Under the pieces are notes generated by a model that was not told the DNA's origin, did not search any database, and saw only the letters and a list, made by a program, of their open reading frames with translations. From Mortierella sp. BCC40632 (lineage: Eukaryota; Mortierellomycota; Mortierellomycetes; Mortierellales; Mortierellaceae): a DNA stretch of 64,000 bases. The stretch lies in the NCBI GenBank assembly GCA_011634665.1, contig WAEK01000025.1, positions 186,001 through 250,000 of the forward strand, in the 5' to 3' direction. This document shows positions 31,691-42,416 of the stretch, one piece after another; the stretch's first letter is position 1, and each line of letters opens with the position of its first letter. Position numbers and translations under genes: made by a program.

Positions 31691-33883
31691 CACCCAAATT
31701 TTTTGAATGCGGCGTTTTTCTTATGAAAAAGTGCCACATTTGATTCAATTGGAGTGGCTAGAAAGGTGACCGCTTTGGTCGTCATTTATTTTGGTTGGAT
31801 ATACGGATAACATTTCGTCCAACCGATCGCACCTTCGGATCATCACTTGCAAGCCAACCTTCCACCATCGTCGCTAATTTTTCATTAAAGTACTCGGCCT
31901 TGAAAGACTTGAGATCGTTGGATTCAACAGAGGAGTTCCTCTCTCTCACATTTTGCGGTGCAAATAAAGTCGTTCTCTTGGCCAGCTCATCTCTCACTGC
32001 CTTTTTAATTTCTTCACCCAAATCGTGCTCGTCTCTTTGATTTTTGTCGAGGACAAAGCTGAACTTTTGCGAGTCCAAAGTCGTAGCAATAATACGAAGA
32101 AAGTTCCTTTTCCTTTGCTCTTTTTCCACCTCAACTACAGGAGGATATACAGGCTGTCTATCTCGAACATCCACTGATACCTCCTCCAGTTTGTCAGCCA
32201 TTGACTTGGGAAGAACTTTCGTTGTGCGAAAGCAGTGCCTCAATGTCGAGGCTTTCACTTGCGACCATGCATAGGGGATCAAAGTCCACGCCTCACCATT
32301 GGAAACTTTCGTCCTGATGCAATACCTTTTTTTGCAATTGCTTTGTTGGTGAGTAACTCAACGTAGCGTCGTTTGAATACGCTGATCACGCCAGCATCCA
32401 ATGGCTGAGTGACGGATGTCGAGTTTGGCGGGAGGCGCTCAAGACGTAGATGTTTCCATGCCCTTCCCGTGAGTGGATCGATATCGCTAATGCTACTATG
32501 TGCTCCACATGAATCAAAAAGAGCAAAAGGCTTGGTCTAGAGAGGCCGATATCAAGCAGGTGAAGCCACTCTGTAAAGAGTTGCAGGGTCATGTATCCAT
32601 TTGCATGCTTCATCGAGGTAATAGGAATCCCTTTGCATTCCTCAATGCCTCGGGCCAAGTGCTCACCTAAAATATCAGATATGGTAGGGGTTGGTACTTC
32701 CAAACAACCCATATTCGCGTGGCTAGGTGGTGTAAAATGGTGTACTTTACTGATTACGAGTGGTCGCAATGCAGGTACATTGATTTCTTGTGAAAGCGAA
32801 GATCCGGTAGCGTTGATACAAAAGAGAATGGACACTCGAGTGGATGTGCCTCTTGTGGGCTTGGCACCACTAATGAGTTCTGGGGTGGTGTAGGTACGAT
32901 TGGACACCTCCAACAAATACATGCCCGTCTCGTCGCAGTTGTAGATATCTTCTGGATCATATTTTTTGAGCAAATCTTGCGTATCTCAGCCATCCTTGGT
33001 TCGATTCCTTTTAGATCAACAGACCCTGCCTCTCCTTTGAGGTTGAAGCTCGCAATACAATACTCCTCTTTCATCATCGTGCGCCATGAAGCAGTAAAAG
33101 CGATGGGGCGACCAAGAGAGAGGTCATCAGGTGCAATGTCGTCAACTAATACATGAAAAATGGAGTCCGCTGTAGCTTGAAGTTGACGACCACTGATGAT
33201 ATCGTTGCCCTTTCGCACCTCAACTAACCACTCATAGACAGCCTTTCCAACTAAGAACCGAACCAGTGAAGATGGATCACTTGAAAGTGTGCACATATTG
33301 CCTCGGCCATGGAGCACATCATACCTTATCCTCTCAAAGTCCCTGTCCCATTTCTTAATCGATTCTCGATGGATATCCGCCTTCACCAGCTTATGAAAGT
33401 TAGTGGGCGTCACTTTAGAACCCTTCTTTTGGCGGAAATATCGGTAGATCTCAACAGCCTCCATTCGATACCAAAGAGGAAACCCCCTCCCCCGCTGTTG
33501 ATGGGAGCCAGCGACCTTTGAAAGTCGATTTTCTTTGCCAGACCTTGCTTCCTCAAGTAGTGCACGGTGCCAGAAAGAATCCTCGCCCTCAGCGGCTCTT
33601 GAGCAAGGGATGTTTTCTTTATTACTGCTGGAGGTCTCACTAAGAGACCGACGCTTCAGCTGTGAGTAGCGATTGGGAGTGATGCTGGTTGATGTGTGCT
33701 TAGGCATAATGAATGAGGAGCATGAACAACGTGAGAAGAATGGTAGGAGCCTAGAAAAATAGTCTTTGATTACATTGAGTGGAAATAAATGACGACCAAA
33801 GCGGTCACCTTTCTAGCCACTCCAATTGAATCAAATGTGGCACTTTTTCATAAGAAAAACGCCGCATTCAAAAAATTTGGGTG
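31691..33883. mobile_element. pogo/Tigger DNA transposon with 101-bp inverted repeats
   Basis: The ends 31691-31791 and 33783-33883 are matching inverted repeats starting CACCCAAATTTTTTGAATGC, each flanked by TA (31689-31690 and 33884-33885). TA duplication and the enclosed DDD transposase fit the pogo branch of Tc1/mariner. The element is 2,193 bp and appears complete in structure. Confidence 0.9.
31782..33707 (-). pseudogene. pogo/Tigger-type transposase, frameshifted
   Basis: The N-terminal ORF (33707-32754) starts MPKHTSTSITPNRYSQ. It has a CENP-B/pogo-like DNA-binding region (about residues 75-190) and the start of the catalytic domain. After a shift near 32985 the frame at 32973 carries IYNCDETGM (first Asp). 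A further shift near 32530 leads to ALFDSCGAHSS (second Asp) and QPLDAGVISVFKRRY (third Asp). The C-terminal part (32282-31782) resembles the usual pogo tail (IPYAWSQVKASTLRHCF) and ends inside the inverted repeat. With the frameshifts the copy is not obviously active, but the domains are all present. Confidence 0.8.
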
Positions 33884-33959
33884 TAGGAGTTGTTGCAGCA
33901 AAGACCGCCACGGCTCTTGAATAGCCGAATATTTACGCTTGTTTGTTGCACGAGCTTTT

Positions 33960-34740
33960 GTAAGGCTAAGACCGCATGGGCGCGGAATCTTGCTCATTCT
34001 CGGCGACGTGGAGCATGTTGGTGATATGGTTGACAGGATCGGCGCCGTATGCAGGGAGGTTGTTGAAGCGGGCTCACCCTATTAAAATTATATTATTTCA
34101 GCATTCAGTATAATTGACAAGGTGAAGCGCAAAGTAAGAGTTCCATTAAAGTAGAGACTTACGTCTATTCGGACATTGTGGTCTAATGGCGAGAGCATGG
34201 AATAATGTACTGAATTACCAGGCAGTCGATGAATACGAACAACAACAACTGCACAAAAGCAAACATACTATGTGGGCTTACCTGATGCCACGGTGCTGGC
34301 CTCTGTCGTCTCCGGCTCATCTACGGTCCGAGGACATACTCCATGTTATTACTGATGAAGATTAAATAATATGCTACTCAAACTTGGCACGAACGATACT
34401 TACGGTTGCGTGCTGTCTCCTCAACGCCACTCATAATCTCTATTCAAGGATCAATAGCAAAGAGGATTTAGTCGTCCATATCAACTGTCAGGTGCCACAT
34501 CATTCGCAGTAACAGATGACCATACGGGCACCATGAATCTGTATGGATTTGTTTACGACAGCGCTGACAGTTTTGCGCGTCACACTAATGGACCCTTGTA
34601 ATAAAATATCGGCGTATTCCGCGCGGCACCGTTCTATGTCGGGCTTGGAAGTTGCTCCTGTAACTCCATTTGATCGCTGGCGACCGACATAGCTGATGAA
34701 GCAGCTGGCATATCTTATTAAAGTCGGGATGATCATGAGT
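33960..34740 (-). pseudogene. Partial paralogue of the 18-20 kb PD-(D/E)xK-like gene
   Basis: The ORF at 34736-34500 aligns by eye with exon 1 of the gene at 20345: ...TLIRYASCFISYVGRQRSNG against TLDAIYACYMAYLERAGRNG, and then ERCRAEYADIL against EECRTIYKDTL. More coding-like sequence lies at about 34075-33960 (FNNLPAYGADPVNHI), with candidate introns between. The gene ends against the pogo element and its motif-bearing exon is missing. Its upstream region also matches that of the other copy. Confidence 0.45.
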
Positions 34741-34899
34741 ATCCTTAACTGCGAATTCCCGTGAAAGAATCCATGTGGGAAAAGTCTAGAAAATACATCT
34801 CGGGTCGTGTCGTAAGTTATTCAATTAAGAGAAATAACAGGGTCGAAAATAACAAACATGGTACATAACCTGAACGAGACTTCTTTCTCTGCCTGCACC

Positions 34900-35045
34900 T
34901 GTGAGGCATCAGATGAGCGACAGTGAGCATTTCCAGAATCAGAGGGCTTCTGGACAGTGGCTGAAAGTCCGCACCCGTATGGATGGACAGCTAGGAGCTG
35001 ATCACCCCACCCTCACAGCCACGGTAGAAGCACAAACAATTATGT
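34900..35045 (-). repeat. Upstream block shared with the 20.5-kb paralogue
   Basis: Same ordered motifs as at 20460-20610, including GGCATCAGATGAGC, CTTCTGGACAGTGGCTGAAAG and ATCACCCCACCCTC. It sits about 165 bp upstream of the paralogous exon. Confidence 0.65.
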
Positions 35046-35071
35046 TGTAATGAAACTGTACCTCACGAGTG

Positions 35072-35199
<128 letters not shown>

Positions 35200-35670
35200 T
35201 GTGGAGTGGAGCATCAAAAGGTGGACGCGGCGCAAGTGCAAACAAGCCACCATGATATCACCGATTTCTCACTGCAAATGCTGCACTCCTTCCCACGCAT
35301 CTCCATCAACCTTGCAGCTCCTTCTGTCCACCAACCACTTTCTCTGTCTCCGCCATGCGCTCTCCCTTTCCTCGTCACTTTGCAATGTCCCTCTCCTCAC
35401 TCATTTTCCCTCATCTCCTCCCTTGCTTTGACCGCTCCCACGCTCTCATTTGACCTTACTTTTTCGTTTGTCTTTTCTCTCTTTCTTTTTTGCCACCATT
35501 TCCACATTTTCATTGGGTCTTTGCCACCGTTCTCACGCCTTTCATCCCTTCTAACTTTTCCTATTTAATCCCACCTTCTTCTCTTTCTTTCATCACGCGC
35601 TTTCTCTACATCCCGCACCTTCTCAACAACCCAGGCTCTTTTTCCAGCCAACTTTCTCTTCCCCGTTTTA

Positions 35671-38600
35671 TTGATGCTTTGCAACACCATGACCGACAAA
35701 CACTTGACTCTATTCTGCCTTGTGGATGGAGAGAAGACCGTGTTCCCTGTGACGATTGACTCCTCCAAGACAATCGGGGAACTCAAGAGGCTCATCAAGG
35801 ATGGGAAGGCACCTCGTTTTGACGATGTTGCTGCTGATGAGCTCACTCTCTGGCGCGTCTCTATTTCTGTTCCACCCAAGGAGGACCGCAAAGAGATCTC
35901 GCTTGCTGATGTCGCGTCAAAGGAGGAGCTCGATGAGACAGACGACATTGCCGATGTCTTCCTAGAGGCACCACCCAAGAAGACAATCCACATTATTGTC
36001 CAGCGCCCTCCTCCTCAAGGTAATGGGACGCGTCTTGCTGATTGATCTCCGCCAGCATGAGCTCTCATTTACCATAGCTTGTTTTTTTCTTCTAACTTGA
36101 TTACATTCCTTCCCTTGCGCAGCCATAGCTCATGCACTTGTCCCGGCTCGAACTCCATCACCATCATCATTGCTAGAACAAGAGACAGAAGCATGTAGGA
36201 GAGCTGTATGATCATGTGGGTCAAGGCTTTATATTACGCTGCGATTAGTGGCTTCGAATGCTCATATTTGATCTATTAGTCCAAACGCGCATAGAAAAGA
36301 TCAAGGAAGAGTTCTTTCAGCCAGGAGCAGCCATTTCAGACTTCCTTCGCAGGTTTGTGCAAGGAGAACTCTCTCTTCCTGAAGCAGACTGCTGTGTCAA
36401 AGGCTTACCAAAGGCATGGCTGCGATCAAGCTCCTTCTCCCAAAAATCATCACGACCTGCTCTGTACCTGCTGCACCCAACACAACCACACCAAACGACA
36501 TCTGCAACGACACCTCCATCGGTAGCAGCTCTAGAAACGATCAGCAACTTTCAGAACAACGACTTGATCACTTTCTTCGGCGTGAGCGGCTGTGGGAAGA
36601 CTCGAGCAGTCGTTGAAATGCTTGCACAGACATGGGGGTTCTATCTGAACGGCAGTCAAGCTGATAGAGGTTCAAAGGATGTCACCACTTTGTTCCAAAC
36701 AGCAAAAGAAATGCCGGCGCGGTATCTGTCGTCGGACAGAGTACAGAACGGTCTCAATATCCAGGCGATCACGGGTTGTCTTCTCTTTGCACGCCTTCTA
36801 GTCCTACAATACTGTCTGAGTCTCGGCCGCCGTGACAAATTTACTTGTGACCGCTGGATGCTACTCCAAGTGTGTCCAGGAGCGTTTGAACCCGCTGTAC
36901 CGGACGTTTTTGACAGCGTTTTCCGGGCTCTACTTGATGGCTATCACAATCAGATGCCTGCGATTTCTTTTCCCAACTTGAAGCGCCTACTGGAGGCTCA
37001 ATTCCACCTGGTTCAAGGCCTGCTATCTTCGTACAGCTCTGACTCTCCACCTAGCAAGTTTCTCGTTGTTCTCGATGAAGCCCAGACACTAAGCGATCAT
37101 GGAAAAGACTACTTTGTGTCTCACGCGGATTCCAACGACCTGAGGTCGATCCTCTCTCCTATCATCCATGGATTGAGAGACATATCGAGCAACACTCAGG
37201 ACTACTGCGTGGTGACATGTGGTACCGGGATTGGCGCAGATGAGCTCGAGGTCCTTTTGAGCTCAGGCGGCATTGGAAGCAGCTGGGAGCAGGTCAATCG
37301 CCGAATTGTCGACTTTCCGGGCTGGGAAACTGTAGACCAAGTGGCAATGTACATCAACAATCTCGGGGGTCTGATGTGTGGGGACGACAAAGCCATGCTT
37401 CACACATTAATACCGGAGGCAGCCGTTCATGAATTGTTTTTCAGGCTTCGAGGTCGTTTCCGTCCAATCGTCTCGACAATTGAGGAGATTATCGCCAAAG
37501 GATGCCCGTCATACTGGAAGGAGGCTATCGAACAAAGAGTCCACTCATTAGTGTGCTATCCTGAGCGTTTCCCAGTGCGTGGAAACCTTTGCTCTGACAT
37601 CAAGAGGATGCTCGACAAAGTCGCCAAGGATCCAGCCAAGTTCAAGGACGCCATCGATATCAGGCACGTCCTCAGGCAGACTGTTGTCTTTCGAGCCTCG
37701 CTGGGACTTCCATGGAGCCTGCAGGGAGAAGAGCCAATCTTGGTCGAGAGTGCCTTCGCCCGTCTTCGCATCTCTGCTGACCAGGCTGCTACTGAGAAGA
37801 CGACCAAGACGATTATTGACGAACCCTTCGTGTTCCAGGCTGCCTACAACTTTATCCAGAGAGAAGACGAGGGGTTCTACAATTTCTTCAGAGAACAGTA
37901 CCGAGACCTGCAGGATCCTTCTTCGGAAGGGAAGATCTTTGAGCGGCATGCACCCTTGGACTTGATCTACGCCTTCCACAAGAAGCAGCTCAAGCAGGAG
38001 TTGTTCTCGATCCCAAAGCCCGCTGTGCACCTGAAGCCAACCAAATTTCCCATCCCTACTTTTGAGCCCGTCACATTTCCGAGGCATTTGTTTGAGTATC
38101 CAGCAGCGATCGTTGGATGGGAAGGCTACGAATGGGGAGCTCGGTACAAGGACGTTCTGACAATGCGCGACTTTTTGGAGGCACACTACCGGAATGACTC
38201 GAGAAAGGACGGCTGTGTGGTACCGCCGTTTTTCTACCCAGAGCTATCTCCTTCAGGGCCCGACATTGTCTTTGTTCTGCGAATCAACAATGAGCTCTAC
38301 CCCGTATTTGTCCAGACGAAGCTTCTCGACGGTATCTATCCAGGAGGGGTGGAGAAAGCGCGGCTGACGGTGCATGAGAGCAGAATCAAGGATCATCTGC
38401 CGAACCTGGCCACGTACTGCCCTGGTGGAAAATATCTCAGCTTGATCTACGTCCACGCTTCAATCAACAAGACACTGCGGAATGGCTGGGATCGTGACGA
38501 TCTTTGGGGCACGGAGCCTGAGAGTGGAGCTAATCGAAGCCAAACTTCTACAGATATCGACGGGCGATTGATGCAGCTCCTCATGATCATTGACGGGAGC

Positions 38601-38729
38601 AATATGCGGGATTATGTGCCTGAAGGAGTAGTCGATTTGCTCGACAGCGTGAAGGGAACCAAGCGAGTCAGTGACCAACCTGACTCGTCTGGTAGAGCGG
38701 AGAAGAAGCCAATGTTGGAGAAGCAGTAG
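35671..38729 (+). CDS. Crinkler (CRN)-type effector with P-loop NTPase and REase-like domain
   Basis: Three exons: 35671-36019, 36123-36205 and 36249-38729. Introns (103 and 43 bp) have GT...AG ends and keep frame, giving 970 residues. A second Met five codons in may be the true start. Residues 1-115 are the ubiquitin-like Crinkler header (LTLFCLVDGE...FPVTID). Next is a STAND/AAA-like NTPase with Walker A GVSGCGKT (about residue 255) and Walker B FLVVLDEAQ (about 420). Near the C-terminus PDIVFVL...FVQTK (about residues 816-835) gives the Asp...Gln-x-Lys motif of restriction-endonuclease folds. This header-NTPase-nuclease layout is a known Crinkler class, thought to act on nuclear DNA. It is one of the few long, unbroken genes here. 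No classical signal peptide is seen. Confidence 0.85.
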
Positions 38730-38871
38730 CGAAAATGGATAAACGAATTTGCAAGTGGTTTAGCAGCAAGAGTCGCTCCGTTGACCATTAACACTCGCTG
38801 TGTTTCGGATGACGACAATAGGATGCCTAAAGTAAAGATCGCTCAGGCCTGTCCTGAATAGGACTTTAAAG

Positions 38872-39149
38872 TGTTCCGCTGCCACCCTAGCGCAATTGGA
38901 TGGTACTGTGCCCACCAACGACAGAGTTGGGGTTCTATTCCCCGATGTGTGTGTGCCTTTTCCTATCTTTCCCTGTCCCAACCCACCCCGTAGAATAGCG
39001 TAATCCCTCGTCCTCTCCGTTGCGAAAGACAGCACATCCCCTTATTCGTTTCTCGGCCTTCTCCACTGCGTAATTGTAGAAAATACCCTGAGTGTAGTTA
39101 CGTGCTGGCGAATAAAACCCTCGCAAGAGGACCCGTAAAAAAAAAAAAA
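38872..39149 (+). mobile_element. Candidate second SINE with tRNA-like head and poly(A)
   Basis: The head (about 38880-38950) has a D-arm-like CTAGCGCAATTGGATGGTA, an anticodon-stem-like CCAAC...GTTGG and a T-arm-like GGGGTTCTATTCCCC, which holds a B-box match. A body of about 190 bp ends in 13 A's (39137-39149). The Fanzor-like coding homology stops at this poly(A), which supports an insertion. The acceptor stem does not pair, so it is not a working tRNA gene. No target duplication was found. Confidence 0.45.
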
Positions 39150-42100
39150 CGATCCCTTTTCCTACGCCTTTCCTTACCATCTGGCACAGTCTCTCCAACA
39201 CGAGATACGTCCCACTCGTCCCACCATTAAATGGCTTAAACACTCCGTCTCCAATGGCAAGAATGACTTGTCGCTTGGATGGTAGACTGGGCTTTGGCAG
39301 GGGTTCTTGCATCTCCTCTGCTGTTTCCAGATTAGCGATGTTAACAGCTGTCCGCAAAATATGCGAAAGGCGCTGGTCTATCTCCGATACATGTCTCTGC
39401 TGCTTTTGGTACTTGAGGATCTTGTAGGACATTGATCCATAGAATGCTCCAAGCAACCCATCGGTACCAAGGCTGGACCGGACATGCTCCTCAGTATTCT
39501 TGGAGAGCTGTCGCAGTCGTGACTCTTCTGAACCCTTGCCAGGGTCATCAATGGTGACTGGAACAATCGCTTGCTCTGCTGTGTTAATGTCATCCGTCTC
39601 CTTGGCAAGCTGCATCAAGTCTCTGATCCACTTTGTGTGCCTGTTGTACGCTCCCTTGGACAAGTGGTGGTTAGAAGCCCGGTCGGATCGGGCGCCATCA
39701 ACAATCACTGCTGTGATGAGCTCGGCAATACCAGGGTCAACCCCAATCACCACACAGCTTTTTCCCAACAAGCCGATCAACTGCCTCCCTATTTTTGAAG
39801 AGCTCGGTGACATATGGGATAGAATTCCGGCCACCGTTGAGGGGGTGTGCAAGAGATTTGCTGGCTTTGGCCTTGACCATGTTGGCAATTGGACATAGAG
39901 TAGTACTGCCTGTCGCCTCTGCATCGTCTTTGGGACTTTGGACCTTTTTGGCTTTGGGATCCAGTGCGCGATATGCAAGCAACCGGAGCTGATATCCGTC
40001 CGTCACGATTGTTCCTCGCAAACAATGCCTGTGGTGTGGGTGTAGCTGGGGGTGTTCGGTACTGGCTGATTGTACATCTGGATTTCCCATCTGATGATAT
40101 CTCGCTGCCTTCAGGGTAATGATCCATTCTTTTGCCTTTCCGACAAACCGGCTCTTCAGCTCTCCATAGATCCTCTTGGCCGCAGTCCCCTCAAGTTGTT
40201 CAGGAGTATCTGCACCTTCATCAGGCGTTGCTGTATCGCTCTTCCCCTGCCCGAGCAATTGTTTGGCTGCCTCTTCAAGCTCCTCTTCCGCAGTAGCAAC
40301 AGCCGAACCAAAAGAGTCAAACAGCCCCGGAAGCTGGGATGTCGATGGTCTCCCAACACAAGTAGTTCTGTCGTAGTCGGTCTTTTGTTTTCCACCGACA
40401 AAGAGCTTGTAGCAGATCTCGCCTGGATGCTCTGAAGCCCTCTTTACCGCTTCAGACTGAGTGGAGACTCCCAGCAGTTCCTTGATTATCCTTTGTTTTG
40501 CTTCGTTGACACGGTCCTGTCGGAAGATAGCGCGGACAAGATACTGCTCGGGGACTGTGAGGAAGGCCGTCGTGTCTCGAGCAGCAGGGGCCAATTTCAT
40601 CCGCTCCAGAGCTGGTAGTTGGAGGTTGAGAATCGTGAAGATCTCGGCCTGGCTGTACGCTTTCAACACTCCACTTTCCTTCACTGCTGCCAACATAGCT
40701 GCGCCCTCTGTCGATTGGGCCCATGTCGGGTTTTTGGCGTACCTATAAAAGATTGGCATTATTAAGATATGTTGAAATGATGGACAAACCAAACTCTCGA
40801 CATGGAAAGGCTCATGCTACTTACTCATATGATCAACTCTGGGACAAACTCGACAAATGTCTTGCGCAATAAATTGTGAAGACTCTGTCCCAGTGTTTCT
40901 CAACGAACGGAACGAAACGTGACCGCGTCAAATTTGATCGTACTAGGTCCCTGTAAGAGGTCTTAACGAAACGAATTATCAAACGAAATCCCGTTCGTTG
41001 AAAAACACAGACTGTCCCGACCCTTTGAAGAGACAGTGAGGCACTTGGCCCTGAAGGTGCGACTGAAACCGTTCTCGCTGTTGATCAAAATCAGTCCCAG
41101 CTGATATGTTTTGATGTGTGATGAGACAAGATGTCGGTGAGATTGTGTGTGTGGTTTATTCATGGGCAAGGACCAGTATTTTTACTGGCCCTCTAAGCCA
41201 GCCATCGGAGTAAAAATGGCCCTGCCTGCAGCAAGAGCTGCAGATGGCCTATAAACGTCTCCTCTGGCTCTCTTTTTAGGTTCCTATCTATCGACTTAGC
41301 CGAGAAAATGTTGTGGTCTACAACACCAGCACTCTTGGCAAAATTCGCCGACCACTTCCTTGGCGAGATTCATGCCTGGCGTCCCTCGCTTTGTCTTTTC
41401 ACCACAGTAGAGATAGATTATAACTTGTCGACAAAAACCCTCTGTGTCTACCGTCTGTAGCCTTTCTCGGTCCTCTACTGGATTGCCCTCTGCAGAATAC
41501 ATGTTCGCAGCCGTCTTGGTAATGAACCATTGGATGACATAGAGTGCAAGTTTGGTGGCCTCTGAATTGCACTTTGCTATCGCTAACAATGTGTCGCCAA
41601 TGTACTGTGCGGCTGCTCTGCGTTCTGTTGCCGAGATAGAAGGAAGCCGTTCTTCGAGAACTGATTCTACTCGCCACTGGATTGGATTGCGCTTCTGGGT
41701 GATACAGTCGGATGTCGAGTTTAATACTTCGTCGATCAGGTTACCAGGCGACACTCTATTAGATGTTCCTGCTTCCGACTTGCTTTCTGCTCCCAGGGCT
41801 GTTTGAACAGCAAGTCCTGAGGCCTTTGCCCTCTTCAGCTTCCCGCGTCGTCGTTTCGCTAGTGCCCCTAGAGGTGTCTTTGCTTCACTAGCTTCGGTCG
41901 TTGTCAGAGAATCCCCATCTTGTCCGTCTTCGTCATAGTCATCGGTTGGTGCTTCCCGCTTAACAGCCCTAGTGAGAAAGATGTGTTAATTTTTTTTTTT
42001 TTCCTTTAAGCTGCAACCTATATTGAAGCTTGCCTTTTGGGGAGCCGCTTATCGTGACCGGACTGCTTGCTCATAGAACACTCCCGTTGTTGATTCCTAG

Positions 42101-42250
42101 ATGTATTGGCCTCGACTTCCGAACAGGCTGTGTGCCAATTGTCGGTCTCGCCTTGACCAACAGCTGGCTCAGAGATCCCATTGTTGAGAATTCAAACGAA
42201 GTCTCTCTAGGTCTAAGAGGTCCGTTGGAATCAAAGATGGGGCTCCTCCT
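39150..42250 (-). pseudogene. Divergent Fanzor/TnpB-like gene D, interrupted
   Basis: Coding blocks on the minus strand: about 42210-42030 (charged, KRLPKR), then a candidate GC...AG intron; 41968-41296 (NLS-like KRRRGKLKRAK and a helical block); about 41120-40825; an 82-bp intron (40743-40824); 40742-39150. The last block holds a WED-like CLRGTIVTDGYQLRLLAYRA, RuvC-I in CVVIGVDPGIAELITAV and the later VILAIGDGVFKPF. Frame changes in an A-run at about 39760. The zinc ribbon and RuvC-III are absent: the copy ends at a SINE-like insertion. A MITE sits in the third block. Sequence is only distantly like copies A and B. Confidence 0.65.
40892..41010. mobile_element. hAT-like MITE inside Fanzor-like gene D
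   Basis: 119 bp with inverted ends AGTGTTTCTCAACGAACGG and CTGTGTTTTTCAACGAACGG, flanked by 8-bp near-repeats TCTGTCCC (40884-40891) and ACTGTCCC (41011-41018). Eight-base duplications and these ends fit hAT elements. Removing it joins two open stretches in frame. Confidence 0.75.
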
Positions 42251-42416
42251 TCCGCCATCCATCCGCCTATTTATTACATCTATTGTACACGTGATGGTAT
42301 CTAGGGTTGGTGCTCCGGCATGGGAGCACCTTGTCCTCCTTGTGACTAGATCTGGCGCCAGCCTTGGTGCATTTTTTCACACCCATCTTCCTCTTCCTTT
42401 CTCGGAAAATTGTCAA

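Noticed and set aside
38880..38950. Functional tRNA gene
   Set aside because: Arms are recognisable but the acceptor stem does not pair and the anticodon loop has six bases; better explained as a SINE head.
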